Shown here one piece after another: positions 1 through 4,895 of a stretch of DNA of 11,468 nt. Source of the stretch: Clostridia bacterium (lineage in GTDB: Bacteria; Bacillota; Clostridia; UMGS1810); assembly GCA_017629325.1 (NCBI GenBank), contig JAGBXL010000228.1, positions 1 to 11,468 of the forward strand, read 5' to 3'. A program made the position numbers and the translations under genes. How positions within the stretch are numbered: position 1 is the first letter of the stretch; every line of letters begins with the position of its first letter. Under the pieces are notes generated by a model that saw only the letters and a program-made list of their open reading frames with translations, ran no database searches and was not told the DNA's origin.

Positions 1-1
1 A

Positions 2-97
2 AGTTGTCAAGTGGACAAACGCGGTTTCTACAAATATCACGGCTATTCGACAATGGAGAAATCCAACAATAAACAGTTTATAAAGATTGAGCAATAA
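2..97 (+). CDS. C-terminal end of an unidentified protein (5' truncated)
   Basis: An open frame enters from the left edge and stops at TAA 95-97, giving 31 residues that include RGFYKYHGYSTMEKSNN and end FIKIEQ. The mix of aromatic, charged and hydrophobic residues looks like a real protein end. The GFYKYHGY segment is loosely like the last strand of GNAT acetyltransferases, but too little is visible to name a family. It converges on the DUF896 gene with a 5 bp gap, and no terminator is visible between the two stops. The other two forward frames are less protein-like. Confidence 0.35.
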   Translation, partial: SCQVDKRGFYKYHGYSTMEKSNNKQFIKIEQ

Positions 98-102
98 TGT
101 TA

Positions 103-303
103 TTATTTTTTCTTTTCAACTTTTCTTTTATTGCCATTTTCGTCCATTATATAAACATTACTCAAGGTGTTTTCCATACCCTGACGGAATTTTTTAATAT
201 ATTCCTGTCTTAAGGCTGCCTGCTCTTTCTTTTCTTTTTCGTCAAGTCCTTCTTCTCTTGATTTTTTTGCAAGCTGGTTAATTCTTATTAAAAGTTTTTC
301 CAT
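103..303 (-). CDS. DUF896 (UPF0291, YnzC-like) small cytoplasmic protein
   Basis: This 66-residue protein matches the DUF896/UPF0291 family, whose best-known member is Bacillus subtilis YnzC. The family pattern is visible: an N-terminal helix (RINQLAKKSREEGLDEKEKK), then the conserved LRQEYIKKFRQGMENTL, then a short strand around NVYIMDENGN and a basic tail. YnzC-type proteins are short helical hairpins without an established biochemical role. In B. subtilis ynzC lies in the SOS-regulated yneA operon; no LexA or SOS gene is next to it here. The start ATG at 301-303 follows a modest AAGAGGT ribosome binding site (about 312-318). It has its own promoter and lies just past the ribosomal-protein terminator, so it is probably transcribed alone. 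Confidence 0.85.
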   Translation of the reverse strand: MEKLLIRINQLAKKSREEGLDEKEKKEQAALRQEYIKKFRQGMENTLSNVYIMDENGNKRKVEKKK

Positions 304-336
304 TTTGTTATACCTCTTTTTATAAGTTATAGTTTA

Positions 337-365
337 ATTATACAACACAGATACAACAAATACAA
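337..365 (-). promoter_or_regulatory. sigma-A promoter of the DUF896 gene
   Basis: On the minus strand a perfect -10 TATAAT (342-337) lies 17 bp after TTGTAT (365-360). Transcription would start near 330 and leave a leader of about 25 nt. It begins about 20 bp after the upstream rplL terminator, so the gene is uncoupled from the ribosomal operon. Confidence 0.6.
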
Positions 366-385
366 GGATAATGAGCTATGTTTAC

Positions 386-424
386 ACAAAAAAACCGCAC
401 ATCCTTTTGGATATGCGGGTTTTT
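386..424 (-). terminator. Intrinsic terminator of the rplJ-rplL operon
   Basis: A 10 bp stem (CCGCATATCC pairing with GGATGTGCGG, one G-U pair) with an AAAA loop is followed on the minus strand by a run of eight T. The plus-strand side is also T-rich (419-424), so it might work in both directions. It follows the rplL stop by about 20 bp and separates rplL from the DUF896 gene. Confidence 0.9.
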
Positions 425-442
425 AATAGCTTTAAACTAAAA

Positions 443-811
443 TTATTTAAGTTCAACTTTAGCGCCGGCTTCTTCAAGAGCAGCTTTGAGGCTTTCAGCT
501 TCTTCTTTGGAGCAAGCTTCTTTAACTGTTTTGGGAGCACCGTCAACAACGTCTTTAGCTTCTTTGAGGCCAAGACCTGTTAATTCTTTAACTACTTTAA
601 CAACTTTGAGTTTACCAGCACCAGCATCAACGAGTACAACGTCGAATTCAGTTTTTTCTTCTGCTGCAGCAGCACCAGCTACTGCACCTGCAACAGCTAC
701 GGGAGCAGCTGCGCTAACGCCGAATTCTTCTTCCATCATTTTAACTAATTCTGCAACTTCTAATAATTTTAATTCTTTGATATCAGCAATAATCTGTTCT
801 AAGTTTGCCAT
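443..811 (-). CDS. rplL: 50S ribosomal protein L7/L12
   Basis: This is the stalk protein of the large subunit; dimers bind the C-terminal tail of L10 and recruit translational GTPases. The 122-residue protein has the standard order: an N-terminal dimerisation helix pair (about 1-33), an Ala/Val-rich flexible hinge (about 34-52), and the C-terminal factor-binding domain with KTEFDVVLVDAGAGKLKVVK, ELTGLGLKEAKDVVDGAPK and a C-terminal EEAGAKVELK. The start ATG follows a consensus AGGAGG. The rplJ-rplL gap is 87 bp and contains a small GCGG/CCGC hairpin (849-864). The gene is the last of the operon. In most Firmicutes rpoB follows, but here a terminator and DUF896 do. Confidence 0.98.
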   Translation of the reverse strand: MANLEQIIADIKELKLLEVAELVKMMEEEFGVSAAAPVAVAGAVAGAAAAEEKTEFDVVLVDAGAGKLKVVKVVKELTGLGLKEAKDVVDGAPKTVKEACSKEEAESLKAALEEAGAKVELK

Positions 812-898
812 TATAATTTACCTCCTGTTTTAAGTAAAAATTATTTTTGCGGAATATTCACCGCTTATTTTTTGTTTCGAAGATTATTCTTCAGTTTA

Positions 899-1483
899 TT
901 ATTCTGCAGCGGGAGCTTCTGCTGCAGGTGCTTCTTCTGCTACGGGAGCAGCTTCAGCTTCGGGTGCAGCGTTTCCGATTTCGGAAGGCTCAACTCCGTT
1001 ATCAACCAAAGCCTGAAGAGTTCTAACAAGCTTGGAGATAGGACTATTAAGACTACCCATGATTTTAGCAATAAGAACTTCTCTGGAAGGAGTATTTGCT
1101 AAAGTCTTGATTTCGTCTAAGGAAATAACTTTGCCGTCGAGGAAACCTGCTTTGATTTCGATAGCTTCAACATCTTTTGCAAAATCAGAAAGAACCTTTG
1201 CGGGAGCAATAGGGTCTGTGGAGCTGATTGCTAAAGCTGTGGGGCCATGGAGAGAAGGGTCAAGTTCCTGGAAACCAACTTCATTTGCAGCAAATCTTGT
1301 GAGAGTGTTTTTAACAACTTTATATTCAACACCTGCTTCTCTTAATTTGTTACGAAGCTGTGTATCCTGTTCAACTGTTATACCTCTGTAATCAACAAGA
1401 ACACCTGCCTGAGCTGATTTTAAAAGTTCAACTAAATCGGCAACAACTTTTTTATTCTGTTCTAACACACTTGCGCTGGGCAT
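899..1483 (-). CDS. rplJ: 50S ribosomal protein L10
   Basis: L10 anchors the L7/L12 stalk to 23S rRNA and represses its own operon through the leader RNA. I choose ATG 1481-1483 (product MPSASVLEQNKKVVADLVEL, 194 aa), which lies 7 nt after AGGAGGT (1491-1497). An in-frame GTG at 1490-1492 overlaps that ribosome binding site and is unlikely to be the start. Family features are the VDYRGITVEQDTQLR segment, the YKVVKNTLTRFA segment that contacts rRNA, and the L12-binding C-terminal helix. The protein is longer than the usual 165-175 residues because of a low-complexity Ala/Glu/Pro tail after residue about 170 (repeats such as EAPAAEAPAAE), a common decoration in clostridial L10. Confidence 0.97.
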   Translation of the reverse strand: MPSASVLEQNKKVVADLVELLKSAQAGVLVDYRGITVEQDTQLRNKLREAGVEYKVVKNTLTRFAANEVGFQELDPSLHGPTALAISSTDPIAPAKVLSDFAKDVEAIEIKAGFLDGKVISLDEIKTLANTPSREVLIAKIMGSLNSPISKLVRTLQALVDNGVEPSEIGNAAPEAEAAPVAEEAPAAEAPAAE

Positions 1484-1541
1484 GAAATTCACCTCCTGAA
1501 TTTAGATTGATGAAATATATTATTCGTGCCCGAAATATCAC

Positions 1542-1655
1542 AAAAATAAGGCTTCCCGCTTTTAAAGCGAGAAGCCATAATAATACACATTATAAGTATT
1601 AAAATGATTCCTCGGCAGGATTTACATTAAAAAACCACCTGCTGTCTGCGGACAC
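1542..1655 (-). promoter_or_regulatory. Ribosomal protein L10 leader with intrinsic terminator
   Basis: The transcript upstream of rplJ carries the hallmarks of the Firmicutes L10 leader: CCGCAGACAGCAGGTG (minus strand, about 1651-1636), paired through GCAGG (1642-1638) with CCTGC (1619-1615), which is followed by CGAGG. It ends in a terminator whose 12 bp stem (GGCTTCTCGCTT with AAGCGGGAAGCC, one G-U) precedes TTATTTTT (1576-1542). In this known class, free L10(L12)4 complex binds the leader and lowers expression of rplJ and rplL. The recognition is from sequence pattern and position, not from a covariance search. Confidence 0.85.
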
Positions 1656-1662
1656 TCTAGAT

Positions 1663-1691
1663 AATATATCATAAAAAAACTTAATTGTCAA
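1663..1691 (-). promoter_or_regulatory. sigma-A promoter of rplJ-rplL
   Basis: On the minus strand TTGACA (1691-1686) and TATATT (1668-1663) are separated by 17 bp. The promoter starts 11 bp after the rplA stop, so rplJ-rplL can be transcribed independently of the rpmG-rplA transcript. The start near 1655 places the whole L10 leader in the RNA. Confidence 0.8.
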
Positions 1692-1701
1692 TACCTTTTT
1701 A

Positions 1702-2397
1702 TTAGTCAGTAAGTTTAACGGGGTTAAGTTTAACACCGGGGCCCATTGTTGATGCAACGGAAACGGATCTTAAATACTGACCTTTAGCAGCTGCAGGTTT
1801 TGCTTTGATGATTGCAGCCATAAGAGTTGAAAAGTTCTGCATAAGCTTTTCTGTTCCGAAAGAAACTTTGCCGATTGGGCAGTGAATGATGTTTGTTTTA
1901 TCAAGACGGTATTCAATTTTACCAGCTTTGATTTCGGCAACTGCTTTTGCAACATCGGGAGATACGGTGCCTGCTTTGGGGTTAGGCATTAAGCCTTTAG
2001 GTCCAAGGATACGACCGATTCTACCAACAACACCCATCATATCGGGAGTTGCAACAACAACATCGAAGTCAAACCAGTTTTCGCTCTGGATTTTCTGAGC
2101 GAGTTCTTCGCCGCCTGCATATTCTGCACCTGCATCGAGAGCTGCCTGAACGTTATCTCCTTTAGCAAAAACGAGAACTCTGATTTTTTTACCTGTTCCG
2201 TTAGGGAGAACAACAGCACCTCTAACCTGCTGGTCTGCGTGTCTTGAATCTACACCGAGTTTGATGTGAGCTTCAACTGTTTCATCAAATTTAGCCTTTG
2301 AAGTTTTAATTACAAGATCAAAAGCTTCTGCAGAATCATATAATTTGGTTCTGTCAATTAATTTTGCACTTTCAATGTAATTTTTACCTTTTTGCAT
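1702..2397 (-). CDS. rplA: 50S ribosomal protein L1
   Basis: L1 binds helices 76-78 of 23S rRNA at the E-site stalk and, in bacteria studied, represses rplK-rplA by binding a mimic of that site in the mRNA. The start is ATG 2395-2397 (product begins MQKGKNYIESAKLIDRTKLY; 231 aa, the normal size), 6 nt after AGGAGGA. An in-frame TTG at 2419-2421 would include the ribosome binding site in the coding region and is rejected. Typical L1 segments are ETVEAHIKLGVDSRHADQQV, RGAVVLPNGTGKKIRVLVFA, and the highly conserved GRILGPKGLMPNPKAGTV. A structure resembling the L1-binding rRNA sits directly before its ribosome binding site. Confidence 0.98.
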   Translation of the reverse strand: MQKGKNYIESAKLIDRTKLYDSAEAFDLVIKTSKAKFDETVEAHIKLGVDSRHADQQVRGAVVLPNGTGKKIRVLVFAKGDNVQAALDAGAEYAGGEELAQKIQSENWFDFDVVVATPDMMGVVGRIGRILGPKGLMPNPKAGTVSPDVAKAVAEIKAGKIEYRLDKTNIIHCPIGKVSFGTEKLMQNFSTLMAAIIKAKPAAAKGQYLRSVSVASTMGPGVKLNPVKLTD

Positions 2398-2413
2398 TTT
2401 ACTTCCTCCTTCT

Positions 2414-2462
2414 GTGGTCAATCGAAGTTCAAGTTATAATAAGAATTTTGAACCTCTCCCAC
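2414..2462 (-). promoter_or_regulatory. Putative L1-binding RNA structure before rplA
   Basis: In the rplK-rplA spacer the minus strand reads GTGGGAGA (2462-2455), GGTTCAA (2454-2448), a 15 nt loop, TTGAACT (2432-2426), TCGATTGA, CCAC (2417-2414). GUGG pairs with CCAC, and GGUUCAA pairs with UUGAACU (one G-U). The 5' GUGGGAG and 3' GACCAC flanks with an asymmetric internal loop resemble 23S rRNA helix 76, where L1 binds (GGUGGGAG on one side, UACCACC on the other). CCAC lies 3 nt from the rplA ribosome binding site (AGGAGGA 2410-2404), so bound L1 could block initiation. No protein-binding data are available; this rests on pattern and position. Confidence 0.6.
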
Positions 2463-2476
2463 TAACTTGCACGGAA

Positions 2477-2902
2477 TTAGTCTTCAACAACGATTCCCAT
2501 GCTTCTTGCTGTACCGGCGATCATGCTCATAGCAGCTTCAACGCTTGCGGCATTTAAGTCGGGCATTTTCTGCTCAGCGATTGCTTTGAGAGCATCTTTG
2601 CTGATTTTAGCAACTTTGTCTTTGTTTGGTACACCTGAACCGCTGTCGATTTTGCAAGCCTTCTTTAAAAGTACTGCTGCAGGTGGAGTTTTTGTAATGA
2701 ATGTGAATGATCTGTCTTGATATACTGTGATTACAACAGGGATAACAAGACCTGCGTCTTTTGCAGTTTTTTCATTGAATTCTTTACAAAACTGCATGAT
2801 ATTAACACCATGCTGACCAAGTGCAGGACCTACCGGTGGAGCCGGATTGGCCTTACCTGCTTCAATCTGAAGCTTAATGAAACCTGTTACTTTCTGTGCC
2901 AT
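2477..2902 (-). CDS. rplK: 50S ribosomal protein L11
   Basis: L11 binds the GTPase-associated centre of 23S rRNA with the L10-L12 stalk and is needed for RelA activation where that exists. The 141-residue length is exactly typical. The N-terminal domain has IEAGKANPAPPVGPALGQHG (the conserved proline-rich switch) and NIMQFCKEFNEKT; the C-terminal rRNA-binding domain has TKTPPAAVLLKKA and ends GTARSMGIVVED. The ATG start follows AAGGAGGTG (2910-2917). It lies between nusG and rplA in the usual clostridial order and is preceded by a compact L1-site-like hairpin. Confidence 0.98.
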   Translation of the reverse strand: MAQKVTGFIKLQIEAGKANPAPPVGPALGQHGVNIMQFCKEFNEKTAKDAGLVIPVVITVYQDRSFTFITKTPPAAVLLKKACKIDSGSGVPNKDKVAKISKDALKAIAEQKMPDLNAASVEAAMSMIAGTARSMGIVVED

Positions 2903-2927
2903 GGATAAGCACCTCCTTAAAACAAAT

Positions 2928-2960
2928 GTGGTAAAGCGGAATGTTTATATTTCCTCCCAC
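2928..2960 (-). promoter_or_regulatory. Putative L1-binding RNA structure before rplK
   Basis: The nusG-rplK spacer encodes a compact 33 nt element on the minus strand: GTGGGA, GGAA, loop ATATAAACA, TTCC, GCTTTA, CCAC. GUGG/CCAC and GGAA/UUCC pair around an asymmetric internal loop. Its GUGGGAGG 5' side and UUUACCAC 3' side resemble the L1-binding segment of 23S rRNA (GGUGGGAGG and AAAUACCACC). It lies 10 nt before the rplK ribosome binding site. This position matches the established site of L1 autogenous control upstream of the L11 gene in Escherichia coli. Confidence 0.65.
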
Positions 2961-3017
2961 TTTAAATAATATCGGCTTTTATAGCCGCTATTAACGAGTA
3001 AAAAATTTTTTGAAAGC

Positions 3018-3554
3018 TTATATAGCTTCCGCCTGATTGATATCGAGTTCGAGAGATGTTTTTCTGCCAAACATTTCTACTAAAACTGTTACCCTGCGTG
3101 CAGACATATCGATGGACTCAACCACACCTGTCTGGCTAACAAAGGCACCTTCGGTGATTTTAACAGTGTCGCCAACATTAAACTGGGCAACAATCTCTCT
3201 AACATCTACACCAAGAGCTTCAACCTCTTCCTCGGAAAGAGGAACGGGTTTTGATCCGGGACCAACAAATCCCGTAACACCTGTTGTGTTTCTAATAATA
3301 TACCAGGTATCGTCTGTCATTACCATTTTAATAAGTACATAACCGGGGAAAATCTTACGGGTAACGATTTTCTTTTCTTCACCCTTTGCTTCAACAACAT
3401 CTTCGGTTGGAACCCTGATGTCGATGATAAGATCTTCGAGGCTTCTGTTTTCGATTATTTTTTCAAGATTAGTTTTAACCTTGTTTTCATAACCGGAATA
3501 GGTATGAACAACATACCATTTGGCATTTTTAGATGATTTATTTGAGCTAGTCAT
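3018..3554 (-). CDS. nusG: Transcription termination/antitermination factor NusG
   Basis: NusG binds the RNA polymerase clamp and modulates pausing, Rho action and transcription-translation coupling. The 178-residue protein begins with a short Ser/Asn/Lys-rich stretch and then the NGN domain (about 12-112): KWYVVHTYSGYENKVKTNLE, the conserved RKIFPGYVLIKM, and WYIIRNTTGVTGFVGPG. A KOW domain follows (about 125-175) with VGDTVKITEGAFVSQTGVV. The start is supported by AAAGGAGG about 9 nt upstream. It is co-directional with secE 34 bp upstream and rplK downstream, the classic secE-nusG-rplK order. Confidence 0.98.
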   Translation of the reverse strand: MTSSNKSSKNAKWYVVHTYSGYENKVKTNLEKIIENRSLEDLIIDIRVPTEDVVEAKGEEKKIVTRKIFPGYVLIKMVMTDDTWYIIRNTTGVTGFVGPGSKPVPLSEEEVEALGVDVREIVAQFNVGDTVKITEGAFVSQTGVVESIDMSARRVTVLVEMFGRKTSLELDINQAEAI

Positions 3555-3588
3555 CTTTGGGCCTCCTTTTTGTTATTTCACTAAACTA

Positions 3589-3804
3589 TTATTTAATGAG
3601 TTTGGAAATACCAAAACCGAATGCTAAATCGAGAACCCAAATTACGATTCCGATGATGATAACTGCTGCAATAACTATAAGAGAGTTTTTAATAACCTGT
3701 TTTTTAGAAGGCCATACAACCTTTTTTAATTCAGATTTTAACTCTTTGAAAAATCTTACGATTTTATTGCCTGATTTCTTTTTTGATGCTGTAGCTTCTG
3801 CCAT
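3589..3804 (-). CDS. secE: Preprotein translocase subunit SecE
   Basis: SecE clamps SecY in the membrane translocon. The short Firmicutes form is seen here: a Lys-rich N terminus, a cytoplasmic amphipathic helix with the family motif ELKKVVWPSKKQV (about residues 24-36), and one transmembrane helix (SLIVIAAVIIIGIVIWVLDLA, about 41-61). I start at ATG 3802-3804 (71 aa, MAEATASKKK). An in-frame GTG at 3811-3813 is part of the GGAGGTG ribosome binding site. rpmG lies 43 bp upstream and nusG 34 bp downstream. Confidence 0.95.
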   Translation of the reverse strand: MAEATASKKKSGNKIVRFFKELKSELKKVVWPSKKQVIKNSLIVIAAVIIIGIVIWVLDLAFGFGISKLIK

Positions 3805-3847
3805 AGCGTTCACCTCCGCAATAGAGCTTTTTAAGCTTTAAATAAAA

Positions 3848-3997
3848 TTATTTTGTTTCTTTATGCAATGTGTGCTCTCTGCAGAAACGGCAATACTTTT
3901 TCATTTCGAGTCTGTCGGGATCATTCTTTTTGTTTTTAAGAGTGTTGTAGTTTCTCTGTTTGCACTGACTGCATGCTAATGTAATTTTTGTTCTCAT
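3848..3997 (-). CDS. rpmG: 50S ribosomal protein L33 (zinc-binding form)
   Basis: The 49-residue product MRTKITLACSQCKQRNYNTL... is an L33 with four cysteines in two CxxC pairs (C9/C12 and C36/C39), the zinc-ribbon (C+) version. The motif NDPDRLEMKKYCRFCREHTLHKE is typical. The start ATG 3995-3997 has AAGGAGG (about 4006-4012) at good spacing. The same frame stays open upstream to 4153, but that extension contains the ribosome binding site and promoter and is not coding. It is the first gene of the rpmG-secE-nusG-rplK-rplA transcript. Confidence 0.96.
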   Translation of the reverse strand: MRTKITLACSQCKQRNYNTLKNKKNDPDRLEMKKYCRFCREHTLHKETK

Positions 3998-4100
3998 AAT
4001 CTTAGCCTCCTTAAATCTAACAATGCTTTTTTTGAAAAGTTTTATTGTATGTTTAAATAAATTTACGCACAAAAAAAAAGAGCTTTTCATCAGCCCTAAT

Positions 4101-4129
4101 AGAATAACACAACAAATGCAAATTGTCAA
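4101..4129 (-). promoter_or_regulatory. sigma-A promoter of rpmG-secE-nusG-rplK-rplA
   Basis: On the minus strand TTGACA (4129-4124) and TATTCT (4106-4101) are separated by 17 bp, placing the start near 4094. No other promoter of similar quality is seen before rplK, so the five genes rpmG to rplA probably form one transcript. Confidence 0.7.
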
Positions 4130-4241
4130 TACAATTTTTAAAAATAAAATCATCTTTTTTCATTATTATATATAATATACTATATCACAGTTAAAAATAC
4201 AACATCTTTAATTAATTTTGTTATAATCATGTGAAATTTGC

Positions 4242-4306
4242 GGACCGTCGGGGACGCTGGTCCCTACAAAGTATGAATATAAAAGGGACGATGTAAGCAT
4301 CGTCCC
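4242..4306. repeat. Palindromic GC-rich segment resembling a dispersed intergenic repeat
   Basis: Two adjacent palindromes stand out in very AT-rich surroundings: GGACC-GTC-GGG-GAC-GCT-GGTCC (4242-4263, followed by CTACAAA) and GGGACGATG-TAAG-CATCGTCCC (4285-4306). Sequences of the form GGGACG...CGTCCC next to GGTCCCTACAA are, from memory, common dispersed repeats in clostridial intergenic regions. A second copy is not present in this window, so the repeat call is an inference. Confidence 0.4.
4281..4306 (-). terminator. Intrinsic terminator of the microprotein operon
   Basis: On the minus strand GGGACGATG, loop CTTA and CATCGTCCC form a perfect 9 bp stem followed by TTTTATATT. It lies 11 bp after the stop of the last small cysteine-rich gene and closes that operon before rpmG. 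Confidence 0.8.
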
Positions 4307-4316
4307 CACAATAATA

Positions 4317-4451
4317 TTAGCAGCAATTATTGTTGTTATCGCCAAAGAGCCATATAATAACAATTATTGCTATTATTATCCATATTATATTTCCATTTCC
4401 TAAAAAATTAGAATTTTGATTGCAATAGTTATTATTACAACAGTCAGCCAT
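4317..4451 (-). CDS. Tiny Cys/Asn-rich single-pass membrane protein (third of three)
   Basis: A 44-residue reading frame starts at ATG 4449-4451, 7 nt after a strong AAGGAGGC, and ends at TAA 4317-4319. The product has a short polar head, MADCCNNNYCNQNSNFLGNG, one very hydrophobic segment (about 22-36, IIWIIIIAIIVIIW-like, with Trp at both ends) and a tail, GDNNNNCC. Five cysteines flank the membrane segment, including CC pairs at both ends. Architecture matches the two upstream genes, with 20 bp between this gene and the next. I do not recognise a named family. Small Gly/Cys/Asn-rich proteins of this build (for example YjcZ-type) are often spore-associated in Firmicutes, which is only a comparison of architecture. 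Confidence 0.75.
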   Translation of the reverse strand: MADCCNNNYCNQNSNFLGNGNIIWIIIAIIVIIWLFGDNNNNCC

Positions 4452-4471
4452 TAAAAATGCCTCCTTTTATA

Positions 4472-4603
4472 TCAGCAGCCACAGCCATTGTCGCAGCCGC
4501 TTCCGTTATCATCTTTTATAAAAAGAAGTATTACAAGAATAATAAACCAAAGAACAGTGCTGCTGCCCTGATTACTTGAGCCGTTTCCAAAAAGATTAAA
4601 CAT
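4472..4603 (-). CDS. Tiny Gly/Cys-rich single-pass membrane protein (second of three)
   Basis: A 43-residue reading frame runs from ATG 4601-4603 to TGA 4472-4474. The product begins MFNLFGNGSSNQGSSTVLW, has a hydrophobic segment at about 17-29 (VLWFIILVILLFI), then KDDNGSGCDNGCGC with three cysteines at the C terminus. The ribosome binding site is weaker (AAAGGAAA, about 4611-4618). It shares the head-membrane segment-Cys tail plan with its neighbours but has no cysteine in the head, so the three are diverged paralogues or convergent designs rather than recent copies. Gaps to both neighbours are under 40 bp and no promoter or terminator is seen between them, so one transcript is likely. Function unknown. 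Confidence 0.72.
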   Translation of the reverse strand: MFNLFGNGSSNQGSSTVLWFIILVILLFIKDDNGSGCDNGCGC

Positions 4604-4641
4604 ATATCTTATTTCCTTTCTTTAAAATTTTAAAATCAAAA

Positions 4642-4770
4642 TTAGTTGCAACCGCAACCGCTGTTGGTTTCACCGCAGCATCCAAATAATAAAAGGAAAA
4701 CAAGAATGAAAAAGAGGATACCGTCGTTACCGCCGAATGCACCGTTAGTGCAGCATCCGTTACCAAGCAT
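4642..4770 (-). CDS. Tiny Gly/Cys-rich single-pass membrane protein (first of three)
   Basis: A 42-residue frame runs from ATG 4768-4770 to TAA 4642-4644, with a consensus GGAGGTG 6 nt upstream. The product begins MLGNGCCTNGAFGGNDG, has a hydrophobic segment at about 18-29 (ILFFILVFLLLF), then GCCGETNSGCGCN. Six cysteines sit on both sides of the membrane segment. It is the first gene of the cluster and has a sequence matching the sigma-K promoter consensus about 30 bp upstream. Together with the two following genes it forms a compact operon ending at a terminator. No named family is recognised; a late-sporulation or spore-surface role is an inference from promoter and composition. Confidence 0.76.
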   Translation of the reverse strand: MLGNGCCTNGAFGGNDGILFFILVFLLLFGCCGETNSGCGCN

Positions 4771-4800
4771 TTATAACACCTCCAGATTTTGAATTCACTT

Positions 4801-4829
4801 TATACTATGTTTTTTTATTTTATTTGGTT
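4801..4829 (-). promoter_or_regulatory. Candidate sigma-K (late mother-cell) promoter of the microprotein operon
   Basis: On the minus strand AACC (4829-4826) and CATAGTATA (4809-4801) are separated by exactly 16 bp. This fits the published Bacillus sigma-K consensus mACm-N16-CATANNNTA at every defined position. The start would be near 4794, giving a leader of about 24 nt before the first small gene. No good sigma-A promoter is visible on this strand in 4771-4915. The spacer is A-rich, so a chance match in AT-rich DNA cannot be excluded. Confidence 0.5.
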
Positions 4830-4853
4830 ACAAGTTTTTTGCGTGTTTTAATA

Positions 4854-4882
4854 TTGACTAATTTTAAAAGCTAGTATATAAT
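4854..4882 (+). promoter_or_regulatory. sigma-A promoter of the XRE/S24-like regulator
   Basis: TTGACT (4854-4859) and a perfect TATAAT (4877-4882) are separated by 17 bp, with the start near 4889. It is divergent from the microprotein promoter 25 bp away, so the two units share one control region. Confidence 0.8.
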
Positions 4883-4884
4883 GT

Positions 4885-4895
4885 CAAAGACTTTG
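4885..4895. promoter_or_regulatory. Candidate operator, inverted repeat at the regulator's start site
   Basis: CAAAG-A-CTTTG is a perfect 5+5 bp inverted repeat spanning the predicted start site of the XRE/S24-like gene. Homodimeric XRE repressors often bind such sites to control themselves. The repeat is short and there is no second copy nearby. Confidence 0.3.

Larger units (their letters stand above)
3998..4316. other. Intergenic stretch between rpmG and the microprotein operon
   Basis: No credible gene is present in these 319 bp. From right to left it holds the terminator of the microprotein operon (4281-4306), a GC-richer palindromic repeat-like segment (4242-4263), an AT-rich stretch without recognisable signals (about 4130-4240), the rpmG promoter (4101-4129) and the rpmG leader of about 95 nt. 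Confidence 0.7.

Noticed and set aside
486..833. Long plus-strand frames opposite rplL and rplJ (also 872-1102 and 1032-1391)
   Set aside because: They are antisense shadows of Ala-rich ribosomal protein genes, with no ribosome binding sites or recognisable domains.
2969..2990. CGGCT/AGCCG hairpin in the nusG-rplK spacer as a terminator
   Set aside because: Only 5 bp of stem and no clean U-run; rplK has no other promoter, so read-through must be normal.
4071..4097. Hairpin AGGGCT/AGCTCT followed by a long T-run on the minus strand near the rpmG start
   Set aside because: The 6 bp stem overlaps the predicted transcription start (about 4094), so it could not fold in the nascent RNA as a terminator or attenuator.
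3998..4153. In-frame upstream extension of rpmG to 101 codons
   Set aside because: It covers the promoter and ribosome binding site, is Leu/Phe/Lys-rich low-complexity sequence, and L33 is normally about 49 residues.
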